From Acidobacteriaceae bacterium (lineage in GTDB: Bacteria > Acidobacteriota > Terriglobia > Terriglobales > Acidobacteriaceae), in assembly GCA_003162255.1 (NCBI GenBank), contig PMMJ01000464.1, forward strand, positions 525 through 8,847: DNA of 8,323 nucleotides, in the 5' to 3' direction. Below the pieces are notes generated by a model, which worked only from the letters and a program-made list of their open reading frames with translations, was not told the origin of the DNA and did no database searches. Below are positions 1 through 5,978 of this stretch, in pieces; within the stretch, counting starts at the first letter, position 1; each line of letters starts with the position of its first letter. The position numbers and the translations under genes are program-made.

Positions 1-449
1 GAACGCCGGAACTTTACCAGGCGCTGCTTTTGCTCGAACCCTTTGGGATGGAGAATCGGGAGCCCATTTTCGCCGCGCGGGCAGTGCGGCTGATGGCGCC
101 TCCGCAGGCGGTGAAAGACAAGCATGTGCGGCTGCGAGTGTCGCCGGCCGTCAATGGTAAGGCGGCGGCAGACTTCACTCCCCGCTGCCATCCCGACGCG
201 GCGGCGATTCCGAAGAGACGTGGCGAAGCGACTCTCACAGCGGATCCCCCGCAGAGTGGCAGCGCGTCGACAACCTGGCGCGATAACATCGCGTTCAAAG
301 CGATGGGCTGGGGCCTGAAGGACTCGTGCGACCGCTTGCAGTTGCTGGCCGGGGACCGCCTGGATATCGCCTACTCGCTCGGCATGAACGACCATCCTGA
401 ATTCGGCGGATTGGAGCTGACGTTGCGCGACGTGGTGCGCGCCCGGTGA
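1..449 (+). CDS. recJ: Single-stranded-DNA-specific exonuclease RecJ, C-terminal part (5' end outside window)
   Basis: This is the last 148 codons of a longer gene; the frame is open to the window edge (first full codon at position 3), so no start can be chosen. The remnant matches the C-terminal OB-type domain of RecJ, the 5'-3' single-strand DNA exonuclease used in recombination and repair. The family hallmarks visible are a 'LLEPFGMENREPIF' stretch near the start (family pattern lePfGmgNpeP.f), 'VRLRV', and the closing 'GDRLDIAYSLGMNDHPEFGGLELTLRDV' (pattern gd.vdi.y.l..N.y.G...lql.l.D). The catalytic DHH and DHHA1 domains would lie upstream, outside the window. Unusually, about 41 residues (positions 159-281) rich in Ala, Pro and Arg separate two strands that normally sit close together. 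The stop is TGA at 447-449. No convincing terminator follows. Identification is from recalled family patterns, not a search. Confidence 0.82.
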   Translation, partial: TPELYQALLLLEPFGMENREPIFAARAVRLMAPPQAVKDKHVRLRVSPAVNGKAAADFTPRCHPDAAAIPKRRGEATLTADPPQSGSASTTWRDNIAFKAMGWGLKDSCDRLQLLAGDRLDIAYSLGMNDHPEFGGLELTLRDVVRAR

Positions 450-513
450 GCGCGCTTGCTTCGGCTTTTACTTTCTCCGGTCTTTGCTGCTTTCATCTTG
501 TCTGTTTTCATCT

Positions 514-542
514 TTGACAAGGAACCAATCTATCTTTATAGT
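514..542 (+). promoter_or_regulatory. Near-consensus sigma-70 promoter, probably giving a leaderless transcript
   Basis: TTGACA (514-519) and TATAGT (537-542) are separated by exactly 17 bases: a perfect -35 and a five-of-six -10 at optimal spacing. The ATG of the RDD gene begins at 551, only 8 bases after the -10. Transcription from this promoter should therefore begin at or within a base or two of the start codon, leaving no room for a Shine-Dalgarno sequence, and none is seen. Confidence 0.8.
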
Positions 543-550
543 GCCGGGGC

Positions 551-1171
551 ATGAACGGAATTTTCTTTTGCAACAAGTGCGGCGCGCAGAATGCCGCGGG
601 CGCTCAATTTTGTAATCGCTGCGGAGCGCCTACGACCCCGGCGCCCGCCGTCGTCCCAATACCGGCAGGAGCGCCCGGAGCAGTTCCCTACTCAGTCCCA
701 ACAACTTCGTATCCGCCAGCTGTGCCGGTGGCCGGAGTTGGCTACGGAGGGTTCTGGATTCGGGTAGTTGCGGCCATTATCGACGCCATCATTTTGCAGG
801 TTGTGGTGTCTCCAGTTCGCTTTATTTTTGGCGGTCTCGGTCTGGCCGGAATGATGAGTGGCGTTCCCCATATTGGGCTGGGTATTTTAGGCGGAGGCGT
901 TACGTTCGTCGCGCTAGTCTTCGCGTCCTGGCTGTATGAGGCCTTCATGGAAAGCTCGTCGTACCAGGCCACGATCGGCAAGATGATCTTTGGGATGAAA
1001 GTCACCGATCTCTATGGCAACCGGATTTCGTTCGAGCGCGCGACGGGCAGATATTTTGCCAAGTGGCTTTCCAAGATAATCCTGGGCATCGGCTACATCA
1101 TGGTTGGGTTCACGGAGCGCAAGCAGGGCCTGCACGACCTGCTGGCCGGGACGCTCGTACGGCGAGGATAG
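551..1171 (+). CDS. Zinc-ribbon plus RDD-domain membrane protein
   Basis: A 206-residue protein with three parts. Residues 7-24 form a short zinc ribbon with two CxxC pairs (C7, C10, C21, C24). Residues 26-62 are a Pro/Ala-rich flexible linker. From about residue 66 runs an RDD-family membrane domain: 'GFWIRVVAAIIDAIIL' carries the family's Arg (R71) and Asp (D78) in the first membrane helix, a second hydrophobic stretch covers about 105-125, then come the family-like 'ATIGKMIFGMKVTDLYG' and the closing 'KQGLHDLLAGTLV' with the last conserved Asp (D196). The zinc ribbon should be cytoplasmic. The RDD domain's function is poorly known; some members have been linked to ion or small-molecule transport, which cannot be assigned here. 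The ATG at 551 fits the promoter and the first zinc-ribbon strand. It is separated from recJ by 101 bases and appears to be its own transcription unit. Fold confidence is high, function unknown. Confidence 0.85.
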   Translation: MNGIFFCNKCGAQNAAGAQFCNRCGAPTTPAPAVVPIPAGAPGAVPYSVPTTSYPPAVPVAGVGYGGFWIRVVAAIIDAIILQVVVSPVRFIFGGLGLAGMMSGVPHIGLGILGGGVTFVALVFASWLYEAFMESSSYQATIGKMIFGMKVTDLYGNRISFERATGRYFAKWLSKIILGIGYIMVGFTERKQGLHDLLAGTLVRRG

Positions 1172-1340
1172 AGCGAAGTAAGCTCTCCTGATACGAAACT
1201 CGCGCGAAGCGCCATAAATTCCCTCCCCCGCGACATTCCGCGGACTGTAGTGTTCCTATACGATGTGGGCTGGTGACGCTTCCGTGATGGGGCGCCCTCC
1301 GGCCCATCCGACCGCACAATACCAGCTTCGAGGATGCCTC

Positions 1341-2534
1341 ATGCACTTCCGCCTGCCGCTCACTTCTCTTGCCTTACTGGCCAGCTTTTTCCAACTCTCG
1401 TCCGGAGTCGGTGTCACTCAGGTGTGCCAGCCGTCGGTGACGAAGCCTATCATCGTCGCCTCGCCGAAGCAGCGACTGGAAGCCGGCCGCAAGGCTCAGC
1501 CGCCGCTCACGGACACCTATAACGGCTTCGCCTGGCCCGACACGCCCCTGGGAATCATCAAGACGAGCACTGGCTACGAGTTTTTTGGCAGCGATGGCGG
1601 GGCGCACTACCGGCAGATGTGGCAAGGCCATTGGGTCGGCAACAACAAGTCCGGATCGATTGTCACCACTGTGGGCACGCTCGACAACCCGCTCGGTTCG
1701 GGTGATCCTCAGGACGTCAGCGTTTCCCTGAATCCCAATTCTTCGGTGAACCCCAACTATCCCAGCTATGGCTACATGGGCGGAGGCCCCGTCTTTCAAG
1801 TTCCAGCGGGCATGACCGGCGCGGGCAACCTGCTGGCCACCTATCACGCCGAACTCCCCGACGATGCGCTCTACGCGGTCCTCGGGCTGGCCGCGTCTTC
1901 GGATAACGGGTTGCACTGGACGGACCTCGGCGAGATCATTCGCCTGAACCAGGCCTATGCGGTCGGGCTGGATGGATTCGAAATCGGCGACGGACCGCTC
2001 GTGCTCTCGCCTGACGGCAAGTACTTCTATTTGTATTTTCCGGACTGGATCGCCAACGGCACGCCTCACACCACGACGACTACAAATGTCTCGGTTGCAC
2101 GAGCGCTGGCGTCATCCGTGCTGGACGCCGCGTTCGGAGTTGCACCTCATCACGCTATCCCCTTCGAGAAGTTCTACAAGGGCAACTGGCATTTGCAACC
2201 AGGGATCGGCGGAGCCTCTACCGACCTCAATCCCAACTCGGCGTATCAGGGCTATCTCGATATCCACTACAACAGCGCGCTGCAGCGCTACGTGATGATC
2301 ATCTCCAACGACACGACGTTCGGTTACGCCGAATCGACCGACGGCCTTAGGTGGACGCTTCCCATAGCGCTTGGCACCTACGGGCCGATTGCGGCCTATC
2401 CCACCGCTGTCGGACTGGGCGATGACCCGCACACACTGGGGCAGAGCTTCTACATTTACTTTACGCACTTGCCGACCGATGGCACGGGGTGGAAGAACGG
2501 CGAGTTGCGGCGGCTTACGCTCACCTGCAAGTGA
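1341..2534 (+). CDS. Secreted beta-propeller protein, sialidase/GH43-like, substrate unknown
   Basis: The reading frame is open from an ATG at 1263, but the ATG at 1341 is preferred: it has a Shine-Dalgarno GAGGA at 1330-1334, six bases upstream, and begins directly with a signal peptide (hydrophobic core about residues 5-22). That gives 397 residues, exported to the periplasm or outside. The mature part looks like a beta-propeller of the sialidase or glycoside hydrolase 43/117 type. There is an Asp-box-like 'SSDNGLHWTDLG' (186-197), a 'YAESTDGLRWT' repeat (about 329-339), and blade-like 'DGPLVLSPDGKYFYLYFPDW' and 'YLDIHYNSALQRYVMIIS'. Such motifs are common in glycan-active enzymes but also in non-enzymatic propellers; I cannot point to a catalytic set. 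Only two cysteines exist, C29 near the mature N terminus and C396 next to the last residue. It lies 169 bases after the RDD gene and 72 bases before lptCA, with no evident functional tie to either. Confidence 0.7.
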   Translation: MHFRLPLTSLALLASFFQLSSGVGVTQVCQPSVTKPIIVASPKQRLEAGRKAQPPLTDTYNGFAWPDTPLGIIKTSTGYEFFGSDGGAHYRQMWQGHWVGNNKSGSIVTTVGTLDNPLGSGDPQDVSVSLNPNSSVNPNYPSYGYMGGGPVFQVPAGMTGAGNLLATYHAELPDDALYAVLGLAASSDNGLHWTDLGEIIRLNQAYAVGLDGFEIGDGPLVLSPDGKYFYLYFPDWIANGTPHTTTTTNVSVARALASSVLDAAFGVAPHHAIPFEKFYKGNWHLQPGIGGASTDLNPNSAYQGYLDIHYNSALQRYVMIISNDTTFGYAESTDGLRWTLPIALGTYGPIAAYPTAVGLGDDPHTLGQSFYIYFTHLPTDGTGWKNGELRRLTLTCK

Positions 2535-2592
2535 ACAAAAGTCGCCTGCGCGTCGCTTGTCTCGGGCAGCACTCGGGTTGCACCCCACGAGT

Positions 2593-2598
2593 TACACT
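2593..2598 (+). promoter_or_regulatory. Possible -10 element (TACACT) for a leaderless lptCA transcript
   Basis: TACACT matches the TANNNT pattern associated with leaderless genes. Its first base lies 14 bases before the ATG at 2607, the same offset as TATAGT before the RDD gene. No Shine-Dalgarno sequence is seen in front of 2607. There is no recognisable -35 hexamer at 2570-2575, so this is weak; the TTGCAC at 2578 is too close to serve. Confidence 0.3.
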
Positions 2599-2606
2599 AG
2601 CCTCTG

Positions 2607-5021
2607 ATGGCCTCCCCGGTTTCACGTCTGCGCCGCTGGTTCGCCTTGGGCGCGATTCTTATGATTGCGATGGTCGCGGGGATGTATTTCTACGCGCGCT
2701 GGCGGGTGCGTAAAGTCGTCCACGACATTCCAGCGAAAGTCGGCCTGGACATTCAGCAGACTGCAGAGGGCTTCTCTGTCTCCAAGTCGGTGGAAGGCCG
2801 CACTCTGTTTACCGTGAGCGCCTCCAAGGCGGTGCAGTTCAAAGGGGGCGGACGAGCGGAATTGCACGATGTCAAGATCATCGTCTACGGCAAGGATGCC
2901 GGCCGCTTCGACCAGATTGCCGGGGATGATTTCGAGTACGATCCGGCGTCGGGCGATGTGAACACCAAGGGCACGGTGTTGATTGATCTGGAAGCGAATC
3001 CCGAGGGGATGCAGCATTCGGACCAGACGCCGCCGGCGCAAACCAGAAACCCAATTCATCTTGAAACCAATGGGCTCGTCTTCAACAAGAATACGGGGGA
3101 TGCTTCCGCCAGCGGGAAAGTGGTGTTTCAGACGCCGCAGGCATCCGGTTCGGCGGTGGGCATTGAATATGTGGCGAAGACCGGCACGATGAATTTGCTG
3201 TCGGCAGTCGCGATGACGGTCAACCGGCCGAAGCCGGTCCATCTGAATGCAGATCGTGGCGTAATTACGAAGCAGCCCCGGCAGGTCGTGCTCACCGCGG
3301 TGCGCATGGCCCGCGAGCGGCAGCAAATGCAGTCCGACCAGGCGACGTTCTTCCTGCGTCAGGACAACACGGTGGACCGTATTCTTGCCGAGGGCGATGT
3401 GCGGACCGAGCTCCATGGGCGCGCGTCCAACTCAGCAAAGCCCAACTCGGAGACACACGCGCGTTCCGATCAGGCCGAACTGTGGCTGACTGGGACGCGG
3501 AACCTGCTTACCACGGCCATTCTCAGCGGTAACGTGCAACTCGACACTGGAGAGGCGGCAAGCTCCGTCTCCACGGCGCCGCAAGCCCGGGGCGCGCAGC
3601 CCGCCGAGGCTTCCGCCGGACGCGTGACCCTGCACTTTGCCGGGTCCTCGGCCGGCCAGCAAATGCTGCAGACGGTTCATGCCGAAGACGGCGTGCGGCT
3701 ATCGCAGAAGAACAGCCAAGGCGGAGCTGTGGTGGCGTCGCCGGTTGTGTCGCCTTTGTCAGCGAAGGGAGGCGCGCAAGATATCGAGATGACCGCCCCG
3801 GTGATGGACTTCATCGTGAAAGACGGCCGCCTGCTGGAGCGTGCCGAGACCAGCGGACCGCCGCAGATCGTGATCACGCAGCCGGGCGCGAATCAGAAGA
3901 CCGTGGTCACGGCCGCCAAATTTACTGCGAAATTCACGGAGAAGAATCGCCTGGCCACGCTCCACGGAGAACCGGACGCGAAGATTGTCAGCAGCACGAT
4001 CGACAGCAGCAAGATTGTCGCTAATAAGAGCGGCACCGTTCCGGGACAGACCGACAGAGTATCGACCAGCAGAATGCTGGATGTCGTCTTCCTGCCGGCG
4101 GGCGGTATTTCGTCGATCACGCAAACCGGCGACCTCGCCTACTCCGATGGCATACAAAAGGCTTGGGCGCAGCGCGGCGAGTACACGACTGCCGATCAAA
4201 TGCTGGTGCTGAGCGGGTCGCCCAGGGTAGTGGACAACGGCATGACCACGACGGCCCAGACGATTCGTATGAATCGCACGACGGGCGACGCTATTGCCGA
4301 GGGCAACGTCAAGAGCACGTACTCGGATCTGAAGGCGCAACCGGACGGCGCCATGCTCGCCTCCTCCGACCCGATTCACGTGACCAGCCGCAGCATGACG
4401 GCACATCGGTCGCCGGCGATTGCGGTGTACGCCGGAGATGCCCGCTTGTGGCAGAACGCGAACGTAGTCGAGGCGCCCACGTTGCAATTCGATCGCGATC
4501 ATCGGTCGCTGGTAGCGCAGGGAGTAGCGCAGACGGCCGTGGCTCAACCGGTTTCGACCGTGCTGGTGCAAATGGACAAGAGCGGGAAGACGACGCCGGT
4601 CCACATCACATCAGCGCGGCTGACCTACACCGATGAGGAGCGGAAGATCTTCCTCGATGGCGGAGTGACCGCAAGGGGGTCGGACGCGACCATGGCGGCA
4701 CAGCAGATGACGGTGTATCTGCAGCCGCGGAGCCAGTCGCAAGCAGGGCCCGGCCCGGCAATGCCTGGACAGATAGAGCGGATCGTGGCCGAAGAGAGGG
4801 TTGTGATCACGGAGCCCAGGCGTCATGCCACCGGCGAGCGGTTGGTATACACGGCAGCCGAGGACAAGTTCGTCCTGACGGGCGGACCTCCCAGCATTTT
4901 TGATGCCGAACGAGGCAAAACCACGGGCGATTCGTTGACTTTCTACAGACACGATGATAAGGTGCTCGTAGAAGGCAAAGAAACTTCCCCAACCGTCACT
5001 AAGACCCAAGTGGCACGATAA
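2607..5021 (+). CDS. Fused LptC/LptA-like (OstA) LPS-transport bridge protein
   Basis: An 804-residue protein with a short basic N terminus, one membrane anchor (about residues 11-29) and a long beta-rich periplasmic part. Residues about 40-135 resemble LptC ('GRTLFTVSASKAVQF', 'AELHDVKIIVYG', 'FEYDPASGDVNTKGTVLI'). The rest holds repeated OstA/LptA-like units of the form 'sdqA...y....g.v.a.G.V', for example 'NGLVFNKNTGDASASGKVVF', 'TIRMNRTTGDAIAEGNV' and 'SARLTYTDEERKIFLDGGV'. The last unit (about 722-795) is the most typical LptA domain: 'ATGERLVYTAAEDKFVLTGGPP' followed by 'GKTTGDSLTFY' and 'KVLVEG'. In Proteobacteria LptC (about 190 residues) and LptA (about 180) are separate and together carry LPS across the periplasm; here one chain seems to do both, with extra units. 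The gene ends at TAA directly abutting the lptB ATG, implying translational coupling. No Shine-Dalgarno sequence is visible at 2607. LptC-like proteins with OstA repeats occur elsewhere, so the exact family name is less certain than the role. Confidence 0.8.
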   Translation: MASPVSRLRRWFALGAILMIAMVAGMYFYARWRVRKVVHDIPAKVGLDIQQTAEGFSVSKSVEGRTLFTVSASKAVQFKGGGRAELHDVKIIVYGKDAGRFDQIAGDDFEYDPASGDVNTKGTVLIDLEANPEGMQHSDQTPPAQTRNPIHLETNGLVFNKNTGDASASGKVVFQTPQASGSAVGIEYVAKTGTMNLLSAVAMTVNRPKPVHLNADRGVITKQPRQVVLTAVRMARERQQMQSDQATFFLRQDNTVDRILAEGDVRTELHGRASNSAKPNSETHARSDQAELWLTGTRNLLTTAILSGNVQLDTGEAASSVSTAPQARGAQPAEASAGRVTLHFAGSSAGQQMLQTVHAEDGVRLSQKNSQGGAVVASPVVSPLSAKGGAQDIEMTAPVMDFIVKDGRLLERAETSGPPQIVITQPGANQKTVVTAAKFTAKFTEKNRLATLHGEPDAKIVSSTIDSSKIVANKSGTVPGQTDRVSTSRMLDVVFLPAGGISSITQTGDLAYSDGIQKAWAQRGEYTTADQMLVLSGSPRVVDNGMTTTAQTIRMNRTTGDAIAEGNVKSTYSDLKAQPDGAMLASSDPIHVTSRSMTAHRSPAIAVYAGDARLWQNANVVEAPTLQFDRDHRSLVAQGVAQTAVAQPVSTVLVQMDKSGKTTPVHITSARLTYTDEERKIFLDGGVTARGSDATMAAQQMTVYLQPRSQSQAGPGPAMPGQIERIVAEERVVITEPRRHATGERLVYTAAEDKFVLTGGPPSIFDAERGKTTGDSLTFYRHDDKVLVEGKETSPTVTKTQVAR

Positions 5022-5026
5022 ATGCA
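5011..5026 (+). promoter_or_regulatory. Candidate sigma-54 (-24/-12) promoter over the lptCA/lptB junction
   Basis: TGGCACGATAAATGCA matches the sigma-54 consensus TGGCACG-N4-TTGCW at all positions but one. The diagnostic GG (5012-5013) and GC (5024-5025) are separated by exactly 10 bases. It covers the lptCA stop codon and the lptB ATG. Transcription would begin about 12 bases after the GC, near 5036, inside lptB, so the transcript would lack the lptB start but carry rpoN. No upstream activator site was identified, so the match could be coincidental. Confidence 0.4.
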
Positions 5027-5750
5027 CACGCTGGCCACCGACGAAATCGGAAAGTCTTATCGTGGCCGACGCGTGGTAAACGGAGTCAGCCTTCAGGTTC
5101 TGCAGGGCGAGGTAGTGGGCCTTTTGGGACCGAATGGCGCCGGAAAGACCACCACGTTCTATGCAATCGTAGGCCTGATTCCTCCCGACACCGGTAGAGT
5201 GCTGTACGACGACGAAGATATCACTAACGTTCCCATGTACTTACGGGCGCGCCAGTGGGGACTGAGCTATCTTCCCCAGGAAGCTTCGGTTTTTCGGAAA
5301 CTGACGGTTGAGGAGAACATCCTAGCCGTGCTGGAAGTCCAGCCGATTTCCTGGCATGAGCGCCGGGAAAAGACAGAGAAGCTGATCGACCAGCTCGGGC
5401 TGGAGCACATACGGCAGAATCGCGGGTATGCGTTGTCGGGCGGGGAGCGGCGGCGGGTGGAAATTGCGCGGTCGCTGTGCATCAACCCCACATTTATATT
5501 GCTCGACGAGCCGTTTTCGGGCATCGACCCCATTGCCGTCTTGGATTTGCAGAAGATCATTTCCGACCTGCGGGCCAGCGGGATCGGGATTCTGATCACC
5601 GACCACAACGTCCGCGAGACGTTGTCGGTGACGGATCGGGCATACATCATTAACGAGGGCCGAATCTTCCGCTCCGGTACGCCCGAGGAGTTGGGCAGTG
5701 ATCCGGAGGTAAGGCGAGTTTATTTAGGGGAAAGCTTCTCATTGGTGTGA
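5022..5750 (+). CDS. lptB: LPS export ABC transporter ATP-binding protein LptB
   Basis: A 242-residue ABC ATPase, almost exactly the length of E. coli LptB (241). LptB is the cytoplasmic motor dimer that, with LptF and LptG, extracts lipopolysaccharide from the inner membrane and pushes it along the LptC/LptA bridge. All nucleotide-binding motifs are intact: Walker A GPNGAGKTT (36-44), Q-loop Q86 in 'YLPQEASVFRKLTVEEN', signature LSGGE (138-142), Walker B 'FILLDEPFSGIDP' with D162 and E163, and switch histidine H195 in 'ITDHNV'. The 'PQEASVFRKL' segment is characteristic of LptB rather than of the related branched-chain amino acid ATPases. The start is the ATG immediately after the TAA of the preceding gene (zero spacing); no strong Shine-Dalgarno is seen, so translation is probably coupled to lptCA. 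lptF and lptG are not in the window. Confidence 0.95.
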   Translation: MHTLATDEIGKSYRGRRVVNGVSLQVLQGEVVGLLGPNGAGKTTTFYAIVGLIPPDTGRVLYDDEDITNVPMYLRARQWGLSYLPQEASVFRKLTVEENILAVLEVQPISWHERREKTEKLIDQLGLEHIRQNRGYALSGGERRRVEIARSLCINPTFILLDEPFSGIDPIAVLDLQKIISDLRASGIGILITDHNVRETLSVTDRAYIINEGRIFRSGTPEELGSDPEVRRVYLGESFSLV

Positions 5751-5755
5751 GAGGG

Positions 5756-5816
5756 CAGCTCTCAGTTCTCAGAAAAGCGGGTTAACTGAGAGCTGACAAC
5801 TGATAGCTGATAACTG
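5756..5816 (+). repeat. Combined inverted and tandem short repeat after lptB
   Basis: Six bases after the lptB stop, CAGCTCTCAGTT (5756-5767) has a perfect 12-base inverted partner AACTGAGAGCTG (5784-5795) with a 16-base loop. The right arm is also the first unit of a 14-base tandem repeat: AACTGAGAGCTGAC (5784-5797), AACTGATAGCTGAT (5798-5811) and a partial AACTG (5812-5816). The left arm could thus pair with either copy. No T run follows, so it is not a typical intrinsic terminator, though it may attenuate or stabilise the 3' end of the lptB message. Confidence 0.7.
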
Positions 5817-5885
5817 CTTCTGGTTACCAAGGCGTGGCCACATTGACCTTTCGTGTCCATGCGATCTACCTAGGTGCATGAGAAG

Positions 5886-5950
5886 CTAAGTTTTCCACAC
5901 CCCGCTGTACTGGAAAGTTAAGAGCAGTGGGTTGACTTAGAACTTAGAAC
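5886..5950 (+). repeat. Imperfect hairpin and 7-base tandem repeat upstream of rpoN
   Basis: TTTCCA (5892-5897) pairs with TGGAAA (5911-5916), extendable with wobble pairs and one mismatch to 5886-5922. It is followed by a tandem ACTTAGA pair (5935-5941, 5942-5948). This is the leader region of rpoN. TTGACC (5844) and TTGACT (5932) look like -35 boxes, but I find no good -10 at proper spacing for either, so no promoter is called. Confidence 0.35.
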
Positions 5951-5978
5951 CGGGAACTGAGACCTTTTTTAGGGAGAA

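Noticed and set aside
183..264. CGCTGCCA/TGGCAGCG inverted repeat as ends of a mobile element in recJ
   Set aside because: Eight bases with no extension and no flanking target duplication; expected by chance in GC-rich DNA.
1170..1186. Small hairpin AGAGC/GCTCT at the RDD gene stop as a terminator
   Set aside because: Only five base pairs and no T run follow.
1257..1262. TATACG as a -10 box for the beta-propeller gene
   Set aside because: It lacks the final T and no -35 is seen at 16-18 bases upstream (around 1234-1239), so it is not called.
1263..1340. N-terminal extension of the beta-propeller gene from ATG 1263
   Set aside because: The extra 26 residues have no signal-peptide character, while ATG 1341 has a good Shine-Dalgarno and starts directly with a signal peptide.
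1374..2069. Long antisense open frame (231 codons) opposite the beta-propeller gene
   Set aside because: It lies wholly opposite a gene with signal peptide and family motifs, and its translation is Arg/Val-rich with no recognisable domain; typical of GC-rich shadow frames. The same holds for antisense frames at 2622-3416, 3759-4604 and 7149-7940.
5784..5816. Tandem 14-base units as a CRISPR array
   Set aside because: The units abut without spacers and are only 14 bases long.
5844..5872. TTGACC-N17-TACCTA as an rpoN promoter
   Set aside because: The -10 matches the consensus at only its first two bases.
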